A DNA stretch of 22,948 nt from Parcubacteria group bacterium GW2011_GWA2_50_10b. Its GTDB lineage: Bacteria; Patescibacteriota; Minisyncoccia; Phycocordibacterales; Zambryskibacteraceae. Below are positions 20,531 to 22,948 of this stretch, piece by piece. The stretch's first letter is position 1, and each line of letters begins with the position of its first letter. The notes beneath the pieces were generated by a model. It did not search any database and was not told the origin of the DNA. It worked only from the letters and a program-made list of their open reading frames with translations. Made by a program: the position numbers and the translations under genes. The stretch is taken from assembly GCA_001004085.1 (NCBI GenBank), contig LCQJ01000001.1:1-22948 (forward strand), read 5' to 3'.

Positions 20531-20566
20531 TACATTATAACAATCCTATAGGAAAAATATAATGTA
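20531..20566. repeat. CCTATAGG palindrome, site C (operator-like)
   Basis: TACATTAT - N6 - CCTATAGG - N6 - ATAATGTA, same as site B. It lies between the divergent PaaX-like gene and dnaB. Each arm contains a TATAAT in outward direction, so it could act on transcription both ways. Confidence 0.85.
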
Positions 20567-20622
20567 GGGTGGTTAATCTAGTTCTCCACACCTTACACAC
20601 TAATTTCTCCCCCTTTGCTAGC

Positions 20623-20652
20623 TTGTCCGCGAGTGGCGGGAATTGCTACGAT
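20623..20652 (+). promoter_or_regulatory. Promoter of dnaB
   Basis: TTGTCC (20623-20628), 18 bases, TACGAT (20647-20652) with TGC before it (extended -10). The -10 ends 6 bases before the ATG at 20659, again leaderless-like. This also supports 20659 as the true start. Confidence 0.5.
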
Positions 20653-20658
20653 GTGCTC

Positions 20659-22083
20659 ATGCATATCACAGGCGCTTCCTCTCTCACTAATACCGGTTTG
20701 CGTATCCCGCCGCATTCGCTTGAAGCCGAGATGGCTCTGCTCGGTTCTATCATGCTTCGCCCGGATGCAATCTATGAAGTGATTGAGATTGTGGGAACAC
20801 AATCTTTTTATTTCGAAAAGCATCGCGTCGTTTTCGAAACGATGCTCGAACTTTTCGAGAAGCACACCCCGATAGACATCCTCTCACTTTCGAGCCGGCT
20901 CAAGGAGAAAGAGCAGCTGGAGCGCTTGGGCGGCACCAGTTACCTCTCCGAACTCTCGGCCACCGTTCCTTCTTCTGCCAACGTCAAACATTACGCGGAA
21001 ATCGTCATGAAGAAGTTCATGATGAGGCAGCTCATCGAGGCTTCCGAGCATCTCTCGCACCTCGGCTTCAACGAAGCCGGCGACCTGGAGGAAATCCTCG
21101 ACCAGGCGGAGAAGAAAGTCTTCGACATCACCGAGCGCTTCTCGGGCTCGACCCGTTTCAAGGACCTCACACCACTTTTGCGCGAGGCCTTCGAACGCTT
21201 CGAGAAACTCTCAAGCGCCGACCACGAGCTCCGTGGTGTGCGTACCGGCTTCAAATCCCTCGACGATATCCTGGGCGGTTTTCAACCCTCCGACCTCATC
21301 ATTATCGCCGCGCGTCCCTCGGTCGGCAAAACCGCGCTCGCCCTCGACATCGCCCGTCGCACGGCGAGCGAACACCAAACCCCGGTCGGCATCTTCTCTC
21401 TTGAAATGAGTGCCGACCAGTTGGTGGACAGAATCGTGGCCGCCCAGTCACGTACTGACGCTTCTGTTATCAGAAAAGGCATCAAAACCCAGACCGGTTC
21501 CTGGCGTGAAGACGTTTTCAAAAATATCCGCGATGCTCTCGACGACCTCTCGCGTACCCCGATATTTATTGATGACCAGTCGGCCAATACCATCATGAAG
21601 ATGCGCTCGGCCGCGAGGAAACTGAAGATTGAAAAAGGTCTAAAACTCCTGGTGGTCGATTACCTTCAGCTCATGGCCTCTACGGTTTCTCGCGCGAATG
21701 ATTCGATGGTTCAGCAGGTCACCGAGATTTCCCGTTCGCTCAAGCATCTGGCTCGCGAACTTAATATCCCGGTTATCGCCCTTTCGCAGATGTCGCGAGC
21801 CATCGAGACGCGCGGCGGCAAACCCAAGCTCTCGGACCTGCGCGATTCCGGCTCCTTGGAGCAGGATGCGGACCTGGTTATGTTCATTCACTCTAACGAA
21901 GAAGATATTAGGGACGAAAACGGCAAGATGAAGGAGGTTCAGAGGAAGGAACTGATTATCGCCAAACACAGGAATGGTCCCCTCGGCTCAGCTATCCTCG
22001 ACTACCACACCCGCTTCAACACTTTCGTCGAAATCGATTACTCCAACTATGGCAAGGCCGAGGAGGACTTCAAGAACTTTTAA
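20659..22083 (+). CDS. dnaB: Replicative DNA helicase DnaB
   Basis: DnaB unwinds DNA at the replication fork as a hexamer. The N-terminal domain starts at RIPPHSLEAEMALLGSIMLR (about residues 15-34). The RecA-like domain has Walker A ARPSVGKTALALDIA (about 217-231), GIFSLEMSADQLVDR, Walker B LLVVDYLQLM (about 329-338), VIALSQMSRAIETR and LRDSGSLEQDADLVMF. I chose ATG 20659 (474 aa, normal length) over the longer open frame from 20569: the promoter ends just before it and the extra upstream residues do not look like DnaB. The PaaX-like gene is divergent from it, with site C between. Confidence 0.95.
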   Translation: MHITGASSLTNTGLRIPPHSLEAEMALLGSIMLRPDAIYEVIEIVGTQSFYFEKHRVVFETMLELFEKHTPIDILSLSSRLKEKEQLERLGGTSYLSELSATVPSSANVKHYAEIVMKKFMMRQLIEASEHLSHLGFNEAGDLEEILDQAEKKVFDITERFSGSTRFKDLTPLLREAFERFEKLSSADHELRGVRTGFKSLDDILGGFQPSDLIIIAARPSVGKTALALDIARRTASEHQTPVGIFSLEMSADQLVDRIVAAQSRTDASVIRKGIKTQTGSWREDVFKNIRDALDDLSRTPIFIDDQSANTIMKMRSAARKLKIEKGLKLLVVDYLQLMASTVSRANDSMVQQVTEISRSLKHLARELNIPVIALSQMSRAIETRGGKPKLSDLRDSGSLEQDADLVMFIHSNEEDIRDENGKMKEVQRKELIIAKHRNGPLGSAILDYHTRFNTFVEIDYSNYGKAEEDFKNF

Positions 22084-22195
22084 TGTCAAATTTCTAATGA
22101 CTAATGTCTAATCAATGACTAAATCAGAATGTCTAAATTTAATTCATTTAATCATTTTAGTTTGATTTGTCATTCGGCATTTGCCATTTAGATTT
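22084..22195. repeat. AT-rich degenerate repeat spacer between dnaB and recR
   Basis: Short units such as AATGACTAATG, TGTCTAATCAATGACTAA and TTTAATTCATTTAATCATTTTAG repeat loosely. No gene seen. Similar filler occurs at 4399-4432, 7738-7761, 10262-10300, 11611-11650 and 13741-13870. Confidence 0.5.
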
Positions 22196-22819
22196 ATGAA
22201 CTCTATCGATAAACTGACAGAGATATTTTCCAAATTCCCCGGCATCGGACCGAGGCAGGCCAAGCGTTTCGTCTATTTTATTCTTTCCAGGAGCGGAGAC
22301 TATGCGGGCGAATTGACCCGGGCCGTCCTGGAGCTTAAGAAAGAAATCGTCCAGTGCGCCCGATGTCTGAGATTTTTCGCTAAGAACGGCCATGATGCCA
22401 AGCTCTGCTCCGTATGCTCGGATGATACACGAGACAGTTCGATGCTCATGATAGTGCCGCGGGATATCGATTTCGAAGCTGTCGAGAAGAGCGGCAGCTT
22501 CAAGGGTTACTATTTTATCCTCGGCGGAGTCATTCCCATTCTCGAGAAAGAACCAGAAAAAAGAATAAGGAATAAGGAATTAGGAATAAGGATTAAGGAA
22601 GGAATTAAGAACGGGCTCAAAGAAATAGTTATTGCCATGAATGCCAATCAAGATGGAGAAAATACGGCAGAATATTTAAAAGAAAAACTTAAAAACTTTG
22701 AACTTCAAACTTCCGTCCTGGGTCGCGGCCTCTCAACCGGCACCGAGCTCGAATACGCCGACCCGGAAACCCTCAAGAACGCGTTTTTACATCGGACTAA
22801 TAATATTGACACATCATAA
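22196..22819 (+). CDS. recR: Recombination protein RecR
   Basis: RecR works with RecF/RecO in loading RecA at gaps. The 207-aa protein has the N-terminal helix-hairpin-helix (LTEIFSKFPGIGPRQAKRFV, about residues 6-25), a four-Cys zinc motif CARC...CSVC (about 58-80) and a Toprim domain (about 84-185) with GYYFILGGVIPI and IVIAMNANQDGENTAEYL. It ends GLSTGTELEYADPETL. I start it at ATG 22196 rather than an upstream TTG at 22181. In the Toprim domain, the usual VVE is VP (MLMIVPRDIDFEAVEKSG). Residues about 122-140 are encoded by an AATAAGG-type repeat (22560-22612). Confidence 0.92.
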   Translation: MNSIDKLTEIFSKFPGIGPRQAKRFVYFILSRSGDYAGELTRAVLELKKEIVQCARCLRFFAKNGHDAKLCSVCSDDTRDSSMLMIVPRDIDFEAVEKSGSFKGYYFILGGVIPILEKEPEKRIRNKELGIRIKEGIKNGLKEIVIAMNANQDGENTAEYLKEKLKNFELQTSVLGRGLSTGTELEYADPETLKNAFLHRTNNIDTS

Positions 22820-22834
22820 ATAGTGTGATACCCT
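22806..22834 (+). promoter_or_regulatory. Promoter after recR
   Basis: TTGACA (22806-22811), exactly 17 bases, TACCCT (22829-22834), with TGA before the -10. It starts within the recR 3' end and points to the unit at the window's edge. Confidence 0.5.
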
Positions 22835-22838
22835 CTAC

Positions 22839-22892
22839 ATGGGAAAAGGCTCCTCCCGCTACCCCTCAAGTAGGACACTAGTTAGTGAATAA
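22839..22892 (+). CDS. Possible 17-aa leader peptide
   Basis: An ATG 4 bases after the -10 box opens MGKGSSRYPSSRTLVSE, then TAA. Its last codons overlap a GTG (22885) that opens a frame running off the window. It could be a leader peptide with coupling, or chance inside a structured leader (CUAC/GUAG and CACTA/TAGTG hairpins at about 22858-22888). Confidence 0.25.
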   Translation: MGKGSSRYPSSRTLVSE

Positions 22893-22948
22893 TAATACTC
22901 CATCGGACTTCGGAAACCAATGCATTCTCTCGGCCGGTCGTTCAAGAA
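22885..22948 (+). CDS. Possible start of a downstream gene, cut by the window end
   Basis: From GTG 22885 the frame reads (V/M)NNNTPSDFGNQCILSAGRSR and is open to the last base. An alternative start is ATG 22920 in another frame. Too short to identify. Confidence 0.25.
   Translation, partial: MNNNTPSDFGNQCILSAGRSR

Noticed and set aside
19885..20566. Insertion sequence with inverted terminal repeats
   Set aside because: Each flanking site is itself a palindrome and the pair are direct as well as inverted copies; no transposase motifs are seen in the gene. A mobile cassette remains possible but is not an ordinary IS.
20569..20658. N-terminal extension of dnaB by 30 residues
   Set aside because: A promoter lies within it (-10 at 20647-20652), and the residues do not resemble DnaB.
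1..22948. Alternative genetic code with UGA as glycine
   Set aside because: TGA ends several genes at sensible positions (for example gltX, xer and the 17987 gene), so the standard bacterial code applies.
1..22948. tRNA or rRNA genes, CRISPR arrays
   Set aside because: No T-arm-like GGTTCGA-type segments in a cloverleaf context, no rRNA-like stretches and no regularly spaced repeats were seen by eye; a covariance-model scan would be needed to be certain.

Overview
The window looks like a chromosomal piece of an ultra-small bacterium of the Candidate Phyla Radiation (Patescibacteria, Parcubacteria-like). This is inferred from several features. Core proteins are short (glutamyl-tRNA synthetase 406 aa, cysteinyl-tRNA synthetase about 407 aa, ribosomal protein L9 only 92 aa). 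There are small single-membrane-span proteins, one with an Ada-like metal-binding tail, and a stand-alone PaaX/Cas2-like regulator without CRISPR. Gene borders are spacer-poor and filled with degenerate AT-rich repeats. TGA is used as a normal stop, so the code-25 lineages (Gracilibacteria, Absconditabacteria) are unlikely.

Layout. 1-7737 and on to 8895: 3' end of a lytic transglycosylase, scpA-scpB (chromosome condensation), a D,D-carboxypeptidase, a broken asparagine synthetase (asnB), then the envelope genes mraY, a DUF2914 membrane protein, ftsW and murG. 8896-9065: two abutting palindromes with a strong minus-strand promoter, a candidate small RNA. 9066-12072: gltX, an M23 murein hydrolase activator and two small membrane proteins. 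12096-13690: a pyrE-like/pyrF-like pair with its own promoter, real Shine-Dalgarno sites and a terminator, unlike the rest of the window. 13691-13930: AT-rich spacer with a DnaA box, then a Xer recombinase and a bidirectional terminator. 14956-17948, mostly minus strand: a secreted lysozyme-like protein with a structured leader, an Ada-like-tail protein, rplI and a C-terminal processing protease, with rpmA on the plus strand. 17987-19761: a two-span membrane protein and cysS. 19760-20566: a candidate small RNA and a PaaX/Cas2-like gene bracketed by two near-identical 36-bp palindromes. 20659-22819: dnaB and recR, followed by a promoter and the start of another unit.

Together the genes serve cell-wall synthesis and remodelling (mraY, ftsW, murG, D,D-carboxypeptidase, M23, two lysozyme-fold proteins, S41 protease), chromosome maintenance (scpAB, xer, dnaB, recR) and translation (gltX, cysS, rpmA, rplI).

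The signals most worth a second look are these. (i) Three palindromes share the layout arm-N6-CCTATAGG-N6-arm; two flank the PaaX/Cas2-like gene and one lies upstream of gltX. (ii) An identical 22-bp palindrome is inserted in the same reading frame in two unrelated genes, alongside other palindromes inside coding sequence. (iii) About ten genes have a -10 box only 4-11 bases before the start codon, which suggests leaderless transcripts. (iv) Two or three intergenic stretches look like structured RNAs. (v) The OMP-decarboxylase homologue lacks one of the normally invariant catalytic aspartates. All family calls are from reading motifs; no searches were run.
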